Assembly: GCA_026874595.1 (NCBI GenBank)
Contig: CM049307.1
Location: 65,567,189-65,631,188, forward strand
Length of the DNA: 64,000 bases
Reading direction: 5' to 3'
DNA from: Sipunculus nudus
Lineage: Eukaryota > Annelida > Sipuncula > Golfingiida > Sipunculidae
This document shows, one piece after another, positions 49,501 to 61,439 of this stretch. Every line of letters begins with the position of its first letter. Within the stretch, counting starts at the first letter, position 1. Below the pieces are notes generated by a model, which saw only the letters and a program-made list of their open reading frames with translations, searched no databases and was not told where the DNA came from. The position numbers were made by a program, and so were the translations under genes.

Positions 49501-50793
49501 TTCTGTCATAATATGGTTTCAACATGTTAACATGGCACAGTTGTTTCTTCTTACATCCATCTGGTGTCAACAGTATGTAATTCAAATCATTGACTTTCTT
49601 GTCAACAATGTAAGGACCAAAATACCTAGCTTGCAGAGGTCTGCCAGGGATGGGAAATAAGGCAAGGACCTTTTCACCAGGCTCAAACGTCCTACTTACA
49701 GTGTGCTTGTCATAGTTTGTTTCATTTTACTTTGTGCAGATTTTAGATTTGACTTTGCGATCTCACAAGCACTGTGCAGTTTAGTGCGAAAGTCTGAGAC
49801 ATACTGCAGTAAACTAAGAGAATCAGGATTTTCACACAAGAGTTTTTCTTTATGCAGTTTCAATGGACCTCGAACGGAGTGTCCAAAAACTAGTTCAAAG
49901 GGACTGAAACCCAAGGACTCTTGAAAGGATTCTCTGACAGCAAACAGCAATAGGTGGATTCCTTCATCCCAGTCTTTCTGTGTGTCATAGCAATAAGTCC
50001 TGATCATGTTTTTTAATGTCTGGTGAAAACGCTCGAGGGCGCCCTGACTTTCAGGATGGTATGGCGAAGAGTTGTACTGTTTTATACCTAGCTAAAGCAA
50101 AACTTGTTGGAATAAGCCAGACATAAAATTAGATCCTTGGTCAGACCTGACAGATTTTGGTAATCCAAAAGTTGTAAAAAAAACTTGGTCAGAGCTTTGA
50201 CAATACTTTTGGCATTAATTTTGCGCAATGGTATTGCCTCAGGGAACCTGGTAGATGCGCACATAATTGTCAGCAAGTATTCATGTCCAGATTTTGTTTT
50301 GGGCAGTGGTCCAACACAATCAACAATAATCCTACTGAATGGTTCCTCGAAAGCAGGAATAGGCCTACGTAGGGCCTTAGGAGGATTCTGATTGGGCTTG
50401 CCTGCCATCTGGCATGTATGGCATGATTTACAATATTGTACAACATCTTTCCTGAGGTTAGGCCAATAGAGGTGTGTACTAACTTTCTGATAAGTTTTAT
50501 TTATACCTAAATGGCCAGACAAAGGAGCCCAATGTGCCATGCTTAAAACTACACTGCGAAAGCTTTTGGATATTACTCATTGAAGTTTGATGGCCCACTC
50601 ATCATCAGCGCATACATAAGGTGGTCGCCATTTACGCAAAAGCACTCCATTTTTGACACAGAAATAAACTGGGTTCTGTGATAGTTCATCTTTAAAAACT
50701 GCCCTGGGATTCAAACATGAAATATCAGGGTCCTTATGCTGTTCCGCGATAAGTTCTGACCTTGAGAATGCTGCATCATGTACGGGCGAGCCG
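49500..50793 (-). pseudogene. pol: Integrase (HHCC, DDE, GPY/F), upstream of RT
   Basis: Read on the minus strand this is a full gypsy-type integrase, broken by indels and stops. The N-terminal zinc-binding part shows HWAPLSGHLG and YCKSCHTCQ. The core shows IVDCVGPLP (first Asp), SDQGSNF (second Asp) and HPESQGALE (Glu), so the DDE triad is present. A GPY/F-type end follows (FGPYIVDKK...NYILLTPD...NMLKPYY, about 49640-49500). Disruptions are a TGA at 50577-50579, one extra T near 50178, a TAG near 50090 and a frameshift near 49705. Integrase would insert the cDNA. Its position ahead of RT is the unusual feature. Confidence 0.88.
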
Positions 50794-52024
50794 TTACCCT
50801 TTATTTACATGAAAAGAGCCTGGCTCTTGTACTATGCTATGAATAGATTTTGAAACAAAACCAGAAGGTTTGCTACTTGGTCTATTCGCAAGTTTCCAGC
50901 AGTCAGATATTAGATGACCTTCCTTCTTGCAGTAATTACAAATTTTCTTTGAAAATGACTGGTCTTTGTTGGACTTAGACACAGTGGACGTGGACTGAGG
51001 TGTAGCTATGGGCTTTGTTGAACTATCCGGACTACTTGTACTGGGTGACTGTGCTTTAAACTTCTTTTGACCATACCGATTCACATTCTTGTTTGTGAAT
51101 GACTGGTTTGATTTGCTAGTAAAGGACATTTTGTGTGTCAATGAATAATCATCAGCTAATTGAGCAGCAATGTCAAGTGTTTCAGGACTTTTCTCATCGA
51201 GAAAAGTTTTAACATCTGCGTTAATGCAGCGCTTAAATTCTTCAAGCAAAATCAACTGGCGCAAATTGTCATAATCTTTCATTACATTTTCAGAACTACA
51301 CCAGCGACCAAACAACTGCTCTTTTGTACTAGCAAATTCGACGTAGGTCTGTTCTTTGCGCTTTTCCCAATTTCTGAATTTCTGGCGGTAAGCCTCCGGA
51401 ACTAACTCACAACCTTTTTATCAGGTCATAGTCAGCAGCAGCTTCTACTGAAAGCTCTGTATAAATTTCTCTGGCCTTGCCAGTCAATACACTTTGTAAC
51501 AGCATAGTCCAATTTTCCTTAAGCCATTTTAAATTTTCAGCTACTTTCTCAAAGTGTAAGAAATATTTATCAACCCCTTTTTCTTGAAAAGGTGGGACAA
51601 GTCTTATGTGTTTAGCAACATCAAAACTGTGAGTTTGGGCAGCACGTAGGCTATGTTCTAGTTTAAGTCTTTCTAACTCCAGTCGTTTTAACTCAATTTC
51701 TTTTTCTTTTTCTAGTCTTTGTCTTTCTAACCTTTTATGTTGTTCCCTCTACTTAATGCTAGCTCATGTTGCATTTCCAACTTTTTTTAATTCTAATTGA
51801 AAAGCAAGGCTGTCATTTTTTTATGTTTCAACTTCAGTCTCTTCAGTTAAACCTTTGCTAACTAGATCTTGCATGATTTAAGCAATGATATCAGGCTTTC
51901 TCAAAGCTTTTTTCACACTTAGCCCTAAGTGTTGTCCCAAACGCAACAACTGTTCTTTTGACAAATGTTCAAGTTGATCAGGGTCGGGATCGTCAACAAA
52001 TGTCTCAGGTTTGAAATCTGTCAT
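50794..52024 (-). pseudogene. gag: gag remnant (capsid and CCHC zinc knuckle)
   Basis: The likely start is the ATG at 52022-52024, giving MTDFKPETFVDD. In-frame stops follow near 51885 and 51825, and a frameshift lies near 51415 in an A-rich run. The capsid part (about 51420-51120) has the LLEEFKRC, TLDIAAQLADDY and SLTHK pattern of SCAN-like Gag domains. A serine/threonine/lysine-rich stretch leads to one zinc knuckle, CNYCKKEGHLISDC (CX2CX4HX4C), near 50940-50900. The frame stops at 50794-50796, and the next domain lies in another frame. Gag would form the particle and bind RNA. The protein is broken in at least four places. Confidence 0.85.
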
Positions 52025-52168
52025 GTTAAGATGTCAAAACAATAACAAAAAAAAGACTGAGATAAATCCTGTAAACAATGTACTGTAAACAATATGTAAT
52101 CTTGTAAACAATGTATGATAAAACAATGTGTCCAGGTCAAGGCCTAATAAATTTGAAAACTATTAAGC

Positions 52169-52186
52169 ATCCCAGACGAGCCCCAA
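52169..52186 (-). other. Primer binding site, tRNA-Pro type
   Basis: On the minus strand TTGGGGCTCGTCTGGGAT lies six bases inside the 5' LTR. It differs at two positions from the proline-tRNA primer site known from gammaretroviruses (TGGGGGCTCGTCCGGGAT). Reverse transcription would start here. Confidence 0.75.
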
Positions 52187-52192
52187 ATTTTA

Positions 52193-52801
52193 TGTTACGG
52201 AACCTAATATAAACAGATCAAGTATGCGTGATGAACACAAATTTTGTAATGAAGATAAAAACAAATCAGATTCTGTAACACTAGGCAGCATGAAATGTCT
52301 AGGGGAATGAATAAAGTCAGTGTTTTTTTTTTGTTTTTTTTTTGTTAACAAATAACTATAAATTTATTCTTAAAACAACCCTAAAATCCAGGAGAAAGTC
52401 TTTGAAAATGTATAATTGCCGCATTCGTCGGATAAGGTCCTAGAATCTGACACACGCTTCTTCGTCCGCTGGAATCTTCTCTGCTCTCTACCCCTTTTTC
52501 AAACACAGCCCCTTTATATACCTTCACACCTCAAGCCGAGAATTTTCCACTTCTCGAACAGTCTTAAGGATCCTACACAGTAAACACACATTTCAGGAAT
52601 TATCGAAAAGAACATAGCCGTGTGTATCCCCACACACCAGGGTCATCACGTGACCCACGACCAGGCGTGAAAACCACTAGCCAGCACGACAACGAGAGTT
52701 CAACCAGTACGGATTAAACATAGAATGTAATACGCGGCCAGACACGAGTGCCACAACAGGAGTTACGCCCGTGTCACATAATAAAAAGAGCACCTGTAAC
52801 A
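52193..52801 (-). repeat. 5' LTR, internally deleted
   Basis: At 609 bp it is shorter than its partner because about 210 bp, present at about 47214-47424 in the other LTR, are missing. It carries an extra segment of about 19 bp near 52723-52741. On the minus strand a TATA box lies at about 52513-52522 and AATAAA at 52363-52368. The deletion removes sequence between these two. Confidence 0.9.
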
Positions 52802-53300
52802 ACAATAAGGTTTACTATTGAAGGAGAGAGCACTCCCCGGTTCAGGGCAGGACTTTGTGAAACCTGTCTGGCCTGGGTGCTGGTGGCCTTTTTGCTCACC
52901 ACTGGGGATAAAGCAAAGCGCCACCGTGTCTCAGAAACTGAAGCATATCTATACCGCGAAGTAGCGAAAAAGAAAGTCCCGGGCCAGTTCGTACATTCGG
53001 ATCGATATATGCTACCTTCAACAATATGCACACTTCCGTCACTTTAATTTTTCAGTAACACTTGTCTTATACAATGTACTTATAGTTGACGGGCGACATT
53101 AAGGCATCCAATGGACACGCCTCCTTTTTTTATCGGCCCAGAGGCCTGTGTTAAGGCTATAAAAGCAGTTTCTCGTTTTCCGAAATGATTCGTGCAATCG
53201 CATCCTAATGACAATGCCTTTAAAATTCATTTAAAATTAGTACTTGCCTTTAGGAGTAAATAGTAACTAGAATGTTTTTTTTTGCGATCGCAAAACAGAT
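52802..53300. other. No gene recognised
   Basis: Flank of the retrotransposon. A 99-codon frame (52748-53047) begins inside the LTR and is probably chance. Confidence 0.35.
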
Positions 53301-53304
53301 ATAG

Positions 53305-53875
53305 GTCCCCACTGCTTATGAGACCCAGTCCCAAAATTTGAGGTAAAAAATTGGAATACTTCAAAATTTATGGGGCGCTCAGATTCCTAGACTTCTGAAG
53401 ATTTGACCTTGAAGATGACACCTCATCTGAGATTCCGTTAGAAATAATTCACATATCAAGTTTCAAGAAAAAAATATTGAGTGGTAAAAGTTATAGTGTT
53501 CACAAAACAAATTTGGGCTGATTCGACCTTGAAGCTGGGGGTCTATTTCACGGGTTCTCGACCTCATCTGAAATTCTGGTAGAAAATATTCACGTATCAA
53601 ATTTCATGAAATTATACTGAGCTGTTCAAAAGCTATGGGTTTATAAAATTTGTTCTTTGTCGGTTTATTTGATATTGAAGATGGTCAAGGTCACCGTCAC
53701 CAGTTTTCGAACTCTTCCGAGATATCGGTGGGAACAATTAAATTATTTAATTTTATTGTCAGGTTCAAAAGTTATCGCGTTCACAAGTAAATGACACAGA
53801 CGACGCCGACCACAGGCCATGCAAGCACTACATGTCTCCCCCCATGTGAGGGGAGACATAATTTGAAAGACTATT
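53305..53875. mobile_element. Dispersed repeat with TTGACCTTGAAG modules and terminal hairpin
   Basis: Two diverged modules share ATTTGACCTTGAAG, ACCTCATCTGA(A/G)ATTC and CACGTATCAAATTTCA-like words. The right end holds a perfect 10-bp hairpin, ATGTCTCCCC (53832-53841) pairing with GGGGAGACAT (53850-53859). Similar TGACCTTGAAG text occurs near 58125-58380. The mechanism is unknown; the terminal hairpin recalls Helitron 3' ends, but the CTRR end is not evident. Confidence 0.5.
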
Positions 53876-53879
53876 TTAG

Positions 53880-56080
53880 GTTAACTATAATCATGACAAC
53901 TTAATTAAAGTTGTGAGATATACTTTCACATGATGTCTCGTGCATTCATGCTCCTCCATTAACAGTCATTTCTCGGCTAGTTGTTATATTGAACTGGTAA
54001 GTCTTACTTGGGTCGTGATACCAGCCATACGGGGGAATGTATTACAACGGTCATATACACTATGGCACTGATATCGTGGTAAACAGCCGATAATCTTAAC
54101 AATGGGCTACGATTGACAAATTAACACATGTAAACTACAAACCAAACTTAATCTGCCACTGTGGTAACGAGTTATTTCCTGTTTTAGGTAGCCTACAAGT
54201 TAGCTGCCGTCCAGTAACCCTGGCATGATGTATTCATGTGGTCAGAAATTCAACAAACACGTAGAGGGATTTACCAATATGCCGAGTTAAAAGGGAATGT
54301 TATAGCACAAATTAGGTGTTATAAGAAAGTATACTAATTGTAGGCCATGAGGCGTTGTCAAAAATGACGAAAATATTTGCATCCTAATAGAGCCTAACAA
54401 TGCGATCCTCGTTGCTGGTTGTAAAAGAAGAGGGCCGGAATGACGTAGTCATGGCCGTCACGCGCATGAGTTCTACTTATAGAATGCGCAGCGGATGAAT
54501 ATTCACTTCCATTAATACTTATCCCACACGGTATGTCAGAGAGTTTACTCTCACACCTTAAGCCCCATGCGCCCGGTTAGGCTGAATGAGGCGAAAGAGA
54601 AAAAAGCGCGGGAGCCGAGTAGGCCTACAACAGCCAACCACGGTCAGGACATCAGGCTAGAGCAATTCAGTACGGGGGCACAGCTTGAAGGCAAGCTTGG
54701 ATTTAAGAATTCTCTTATATATATATTTAGTTGTAGTACAAGTGAGACATGACTGCATGTTTTTATCTGCAATACTGCTGCCAAATCAATATTATTTTAT
54801 ATTTAGCTGACCATATGAACGGCTGTTCAACTGACGCAAGGATCATGACTAACAGGCCCGTTCAGTTCATCAAAAACTGCTGCGAGTCATGATTTCATGG
54901 CCAAGGCGTGGGTGCAGGAAGGCAACTTGGGTCCCGCTAACCTTTTCAGGATTGAGGGGACAAAGCAGGCCTACATTTTGCACTTTAGATATTCAATCAT
55001 TTATTCCGTATATTTCTTAAACCAGATTAAGGAGTCTTATATATGTTCAAATTTACAGAGTACATGCATCTTGAAAGGTATGCCTCTTAAAAAGTATAAG
55101 TCTACTGAATATTTTACTGTACTAATTTTCAGGGTGCAGTCTTATTCTTCCTTAGACTTCCTGATACATGGCTTAATATTCTCGTATTCTAACGGAATGA
55201 TTTATGGATACCTTATGTATTTGTGTGTGTGTGTGTGTTCGTGTATAATAGTCTTTAGTTTTACCTGTACAGATCTTAACCTGGACTTTGAACTAGTCTG
55301 GTATATTTAATTGTTAATGGTAACTTGAGATTTACTAATTAGTTTACTATTTTGAGTCATTCATACACCTTGTCAACATCACATTTATCCCTGGTCATTT
55401 TAACGACACAATAAATTAATCTTATCTTATAAAAGATGCAGTTACAAACACAGCCATAGACTCATCTTTAATGACTACTTTACATCGTTAGTGAATGTTT
55501 GTTATGTAAGCATAAACATTCAAACAAGTCTTTACTATTTATCCGCTTTATTATATAAATATAAATTTATTAAAATCGTTTAGTATACATACAACTGTAC
55601 AGACCAATATGAAACATAGATGGGCATTATGAGGCTTACCAAACCTCTTCCTAGTCTTTGCATTTTTAAATGTATACATGCACATTTAATGTTCTATGTA
55701 AGCAGTTCCATCACATATATTTTGCAATATAAAATTAGTTTATTTTCATCATGTAAAAAAATATGTTCATAAACATATAAAAACAAAACAACATATATGA
55801 GCAGTAAGCGGTGTTTCCATTTGTCCGGACACGGATACGGACACAGAAAAGGGTACGGATACGTTAAGCGTGTTTCCACGTGTACGTTCGCCGTACGTTG
55901 GCCATTCACCTAAAATTGTTGTTTCACCAGATTTAATTGGGTCTAAATACAGTTATGGGTATAATTGGTGTAATTTTAAGATATATCACCAAATATATAC
56001 TTGTATTTTTACATACATATATACGCTCAGTCTAGGATGAATATAATGCAATTCTTTGTTTGGTATATATATACATATTT
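53880..56080. other. No gene recognised
   Basis: Frames at 54567-54752 and 54897-55310 were considered and show no domain. A short (GT)n lies near 55222-55240. Confidence 0.35.
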
Positions 56081-56081
56081 G

Positions 56082-56084
<3 letters not shown>

Positions 56085-56139
<55 letters not shown>
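56085..56139. repeat. (AT)n microsatellite
   Basis: About 55 bases of AT dinucleotides. From here to 57830 no gene was recognised. Confidence 0.95.
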
Positions 56140-56141
<2 letters not shown>

Positions 56142-57834
56142 GAAGAAATAATTTACAAATTATTTACATTTGAGAGCACGTGACTGAAGTCTTTTCCAGA
56201 AATATAACATCTCTTTGGTAATACCCGTACTGAGCCGTATAGGCGCCAGACGTGGTACTGTAACAGGAAAATTCTTAATCGCCGTATACGGCACCATATA
56301 CGGCGTCATCTGGGTTCGTGGAATCACAGCTTTAGTCGCAATAATATACAAACTGAATTAAATCAAAGATATGTAGTCAAAAACAACCTTCAACTAAGCT
56401 GGAATGTGACAAGTTCCTTCTCTTGCTTCTGTGTCATTCTAATATTCGGCAACCTTAATGTGATTCACATATATCTTCATTTCACAGGGCACACATTTAT
56501 TTTAGGGAAGGCATTAATTAGGAACACAGTGAACCTGAGAGATCAAATATTTGGTGTATTTACATTCAAGGTTAATCAGAATTATTTGACAGATGTGCGG
56601 ATCATAACCATAAAAAAGATTCTATGTAAAACACATTTGTATTTGTATTATATCCATGTCTTGTCAAGCAAGGGCACTAACTCCTGTATCACAAAAATAG
56701 AAAGAATTAAACTTATTTAGCATGAAGCAGGCTTTCTGAATTCATCAGTTCATGTCTGTAACATGTATATGATGACCTTGGTACTGACCTTGCTGTAGGA
56801 ATTAAACAAGTTGCCAAATTTATAAAAGAAACTAGGCAGCTGGGAATGAGGTCAGGTACAAGCTATCAACAATCAACAAGTAGCCCTCTGTGCTTCAAAC
56901 TCATTTATTTCCCTGCTATTCCAGATCTCCTTCACTTTTAACCGCTGTTTTTATAGCAAGCTTCTCGGGCTTCATCACCAGGGCTGGCCTGGGGCAAAGA
57001 ATTCTCATCAGACCAATGACAGCGTGGTATCTCATTGTGCATCAAACCAATGACAACGGGTGTCATGGGTTTGAAACTTGAGTTGGATGTATTTTTTAGT
57101 GGAATGTATTTTAGGTATGTGCCCTGTGAGAACATCCTGTTTCCATACAAAAGCTTAGCCTGTTTACCATGATCATGTGCTGTCACTGAATTTGGATCCA
57201 ACCTTCGAATCCTGAGTGCATAAGATAATGATATATATATATGGTTATCTGTGTGTGTGTTTGTGAACACCACAATGAATGTACATCCCACACCTGTTGG
57301 TCTTGGAAATCCTATCATATGATATAAGAATAGCATAAGTTGATTCTAATGTTAACAAAGATATTATCATAAACTATGTGTTTTTTAATACCTGTAGTCT
57401 ACACAAGAAGGGACTAATACCATATGTAAGCTTCATTCCAGCTGTCTCCATAAGAAATGACAAGTTATGTGCATTCTAGTACCTAATTTGGAATGGTGAA
57501 AATGACCTTTACTGTAGACACAAGAGATCTGATGTGTTAAAAAGTCTTATATTACTGGCAACGTCAAAGCCACTGATTCCTGCTCTCACTCCCTGTAAAA
57601 AGCATCTTTTGCTGGTGCTCCATGCTCTATACCATAAACTTGTATGTTATAAATAAGGAAGTGCATCAGTCTCATAACTTCATGGTCCACAAAATGGAAA
57701 CTTATACTGAAAGCACTGCAGCACTCTTCACCCTGAAAATAATCATTAAATCATGTGAAAAATAAGTAAAGCAGAAATCATGGCAATTTATGCATTCATT
57801 ATTGAGATGGGAGCTTTCTATATCAAATTTTTAA

Positions 57835-58390
57835 TTATTCTAGGGTGCACAATCAGGCGCTGTAACTCAGAGAATACAAGACACAGTGACCTGATTTCAA
57901 GTTTTGAAGGGAATTGTTAAAGGACCTCCATGTGTGTCAAGTTACAAGATTCTAGGTCCAACAATTACAATTTTTGCCCTGTTAACAGACGACTAGACGG
58001 ATGATGGACAAAGCATGATCACTATATAGCTCAGTGGAGGATATTTCAGACTCCTCTAAGTTTTAGGCAGAAATAAATGGTGTATCATAAATAATCCAAG
58101 CTTTCTGCAGATTTGACAGTGAAGTTACAGGTCAAGATCTCCAGTTCTTTAAGAACTTCATAGAAACAGCTTGTGTGTCAAATTTGAGGGAAAAATAGGT
58201 AGTACTTAAAAAGTTATGGGTTCACAATAATCCTAGATTTCAAATCTGACCTTGAAGTCATCAAGAACTTTGTTGTGTTTCAGTTTTGAGGGGTAAATAT
58301 GCTATACTTTGAAAGTTTTCACATTCACAAAACAAGGGACTCAAGGGTCACTGTGCTCAGCTGAAGTTGACCTTGAAGGTAAAAATCTAA
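57835..58390. mobile_element. Partial repeat related to the 59-62.7 kb array
   Basis: The first part matches the 336-bp module (GATTCTAGGTCCA, GCCCTGTTAACAGACG) and continues into GGACAAAGCATGATCACTATAGCTCAG, close to the end of the array at 62695-62718. The following part holds TGACCTTGAAG text and the edge word AACAAGGGACTCAAGGGTCA (about 58340). Confidence 0.5.
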
Positions 58391-59389
58391 AATAATATTA
58401 AATGGAGATCAGTTCTGAGAAGAAGATGTAATATAGGCCATGGTTGGTTGATATGATTGAAGAAACTATTGCAAATTAAATTTAGTGATCCGACCATGTG
58501 TATCCTAAAGTTGAACTGAAGCATGTAAGCAGTTGGTGAATATAAGATTCATACCTTTACCATGATCATTGGTTGGCTTATCTATTGGCTGGCTTTTTGA
58601 TAAGTTGTTGACAGTTCACCTGTTTACACATTTGTCCAATTAGAACCTTTTTTTTATTAAACAAACATTTTTTTTTCTATTTTATAAAATGTTTACAGTT
58701 GCAATAACTTTCCCACTCCACAGGTGGAAGGACTTGATGGTGTGTTAATGGTGGAGGGGGGGGGGTGGATAATGATGGGAGTTACAACACCCCTGTACCT
58801 CTGTATATATTTTCTTTTTAATAAATTTTATGCCGTTGCACTAAAAAACTGTTTTACCCCCAAAAACCCAAGGGCACAGACTCAATTGTAGGGAGGGATG
58901 GGTTTGGGGGGGGGGGCAATGAAGTTACAACATCCTTGCATATACATACAGGATATGAAATTTATTTCAACAGTGCTTACAGAAAAAGTTTATTCATAAT
59001 AATTAAATATTTAAAAACAGGCAGAGAGATTGAAAAAACAAAGCAAATCACTCTAATTCTAATTCTACTGAGACAGGAAACAAGTGACCCATGGGTCATG
59101 ATGCTCAGCTGACTGGGAAGAGATTCGCAAAAGAAAAATTTATCATCAAAATGGTAGTATATACTCATTCAACTGAAGCATCAAACAGATTAACCAACAG
59201 GCCAAGATTAAGTCTGTATTTATTTATATATCTCAAAAATAGAGAAAAAATGTGTAAACTTTGTAAAGCCGACAAGTGACTATGTGTATCCGCCAAAATC
59301 AGAGTGGAACGGGTGAAGTGAGGCATGGATTGAGTGGCAAGGGGAAATAGAGTGAGGTATTTTGCATATTAGCATGAATGTCTGCAGCC

Positions 59390-61400
59390 TAAATGTGTAT
59401 GTAGGTTGTGCCACCTACCACAAATCCAGAAAGCTGTTCAAGTTGTATACATATGTGAAATTTTAGGCAGAAAAGTCAAACCACTACATGTATATGAGTG
59501 ATTTTAGCCCACGGCAGACAAACAGATAGACGCTGTGCAAAAATGGTTGCAGGTGGCCCCTACAGTTTTGTGTATGATAAAGACCTATGTAAGATCTAAA
59601 CACATACACAATTTTGGCCCAATCGGTCAAATGGTTCCTGAGATATGAGCTTGGATGTGTGCAGCGTTAACTAGAATTTAGGTGGCGCCACCTGTCATAA
59701 AATCAAGAAGGCTGTCCAGGATGTATAAAGCTGTAAAATTTTAGGCAGATATGTCAAACAACTGCCGAGAAATAAGTGACATTATCCCATGGCAGACAAA
59801 CAGACAGACGCTGTGCAAAAATGGTTGCAGGTGGCCACTCCAGTTTTGTGTATGATAAAGACCTATGTGAGATCTAAACACATACACATGCATTTTGGCC
59901 CGAACGGTCAAATGGTTCCTGAGATATGAGCTTGGATGTGTGCAGCGTTAACTAAAATGTAGGTGGCTCCACCTGTCATAAAATCAAGAAAACTGTCCAG
60001 GATGTATAAACCTGCAACATTTTAGGCATTTATGTCAAACCACTACAGAGAAATGAGTGATTTTAGGCCACAGCAGACAAACAGACAGACGCTGTGCAAA
60101 ATGTGCAAAAATGGTTGCAGGTGGCCCCTCCTGTTTATTGTATGATTAAGACCTATGTGAGATCTATACACATACAAAATTTTGGCCCAATCCGTCAAAC
60201 AGTTCCCGAGATATGAGCTTGGATGTCTGCAGCTTAACCTATAATGTAGGTGGCGCCACCTGTCATAAAATCAAGAAAGCTATCCAGGATGTATAAAACT
60301 GCAAAATTTTAGGCAGATATGTCAAACCACTGCCGAGATATGAGTGACATTATCCCACGGCAGACAAATAGATGGACGCTGTGCAAAAATGGTTGCAGGT
60401 GGCACCACCAGTTCTGTGTATGATAAAGAGCTATGTGAGATCTATACACATGCAAAATTTTGGTCCAATCATTCAAACAGTTCCCGAGATATGAGCTTGG
60501 ATGTCTGCAGCGTAAACTATAATGTAGGTGGCGCCACCAGTCATAAAATCAAGAAACCTTTAAGGATGTATAAAACTGCAAAATTTTAGGCAGATATGTC
60601 AAACCACTGCCGAGATATGAGTGACATTATCCCACGACAGACAAATAGACGGAAGCTGTGCAAAAATGGTTGCAGGTGGCACCACCAGTTTGTGTATGAT
60701 AAAGAGCTTTGTGAGATCTATACACATGCAAAATTTTGGCCCAATCCGTCAAACAGTTCTCGAGATATGAGCTTGGATGTCATCAGCGTGAACATGAATG
60801 TAGGTGGCGCCACCTGTCATAAAATCAAGAAAGCTATCCAGGATGTATACGCATGCCGATTTTCAGTTGAATTAGTCAATTCACTGCAGAGATATGAGTG
60901 ATTTTAACCCAAGGCAGATGAACAGATGGACACTATGCAAACATGGTTACAGGTGGCGCCACCATATTTTGTGTATGTTATAAAGCTATCCAAGGGCTAC
61001 ATTTGTATAAATTTTATTTCCTGATCGGTCAAATGGTTCCTGAGATATGAGCTTGGATGTCATCAGCGTGAACGTGAATGTAGGTGGAGCCACCTGTCAT
61101 AAAATCAAGAAAGCGATCCAGGATGTATACGCATGCTGAATTTCAGGTGAATTAGTCAATTCACTGCAGAGATATGAGTGATTTTAACCCAAGGCAGATG
61201 AACAGATGGACACTGTGCAAACATGGTTACAGATGGCGCCACCATTTTTTGTGTTTGTTATAATGCTATCCAAGGGCTACATTTGTATAAATTTTATTTC
61301 CTGATCGGTCAAATGGTTCCCGAGATATGAGGGTTTATGTGTGGAAACAGACGCACAAATGGACGCTGGGCAGAGAGGAAACGTCAGAGGTCAACGCAAA
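59390..61400. repeat. 280-bp tandem repeat, about seven units
   Basis: The landmark GATATGAGCTTGGATGT recurs near 59643, 59923, 60210, 60488, 60763, 61043 and, changed, 61323. Each unit holds up to two near-palindromic words of the type AGGTGGCGCCACCT, plus AAATTTTAGGCAGATATGTC and GACGCTGTGCAAAAATGG. Confidence 0.88.
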
Positions 61401-61439
61401 TTGGTTAGGCACCAGTTCACATGTGACCCGATAATTGGT

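Larger units (their letters stand above)
47036..52801 (-). mobile_element. Degenerate Gmr1-like Ty3/gypsy LTR retrotransposon
   Basis: The element runs on the minus strand. In transcription order it has the 5' LTR (52801-52193), primer binding site, gag remnant, integrase, reverse transcriptase, RNase H, polypurine tract and 3' LTR (47823-47036). LTR ends are TGTTAC...GTAACA, and ACAA flanks both sides (47032-47035 and 52802-52805), consistent with a target duplication of 4-5 bp. RT and RNase H resemble Ty3/gypsy, but integrase precedes RT. That order defines the Gmr1 group (family knowledge) and is otherwise typical of Ty1/copia. No envelope-like frame and no protease were found. Stops and frameshifts in every domain mean this copy cannot move itself. 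Confidence 0.92.

Noticed and set aside
52748-53047. 99-codon plus-strand frame
   Set aside because: It starts inside the LTR, runs into flanking sequence, has a mirror frame on the other strand and shows no domain.
54567-55310. Possible exons with frames at 54567-54752 and 54897-55310
   Set aside because: Neither has a domain, a consistent pair of splice sites or raised GC over its length.
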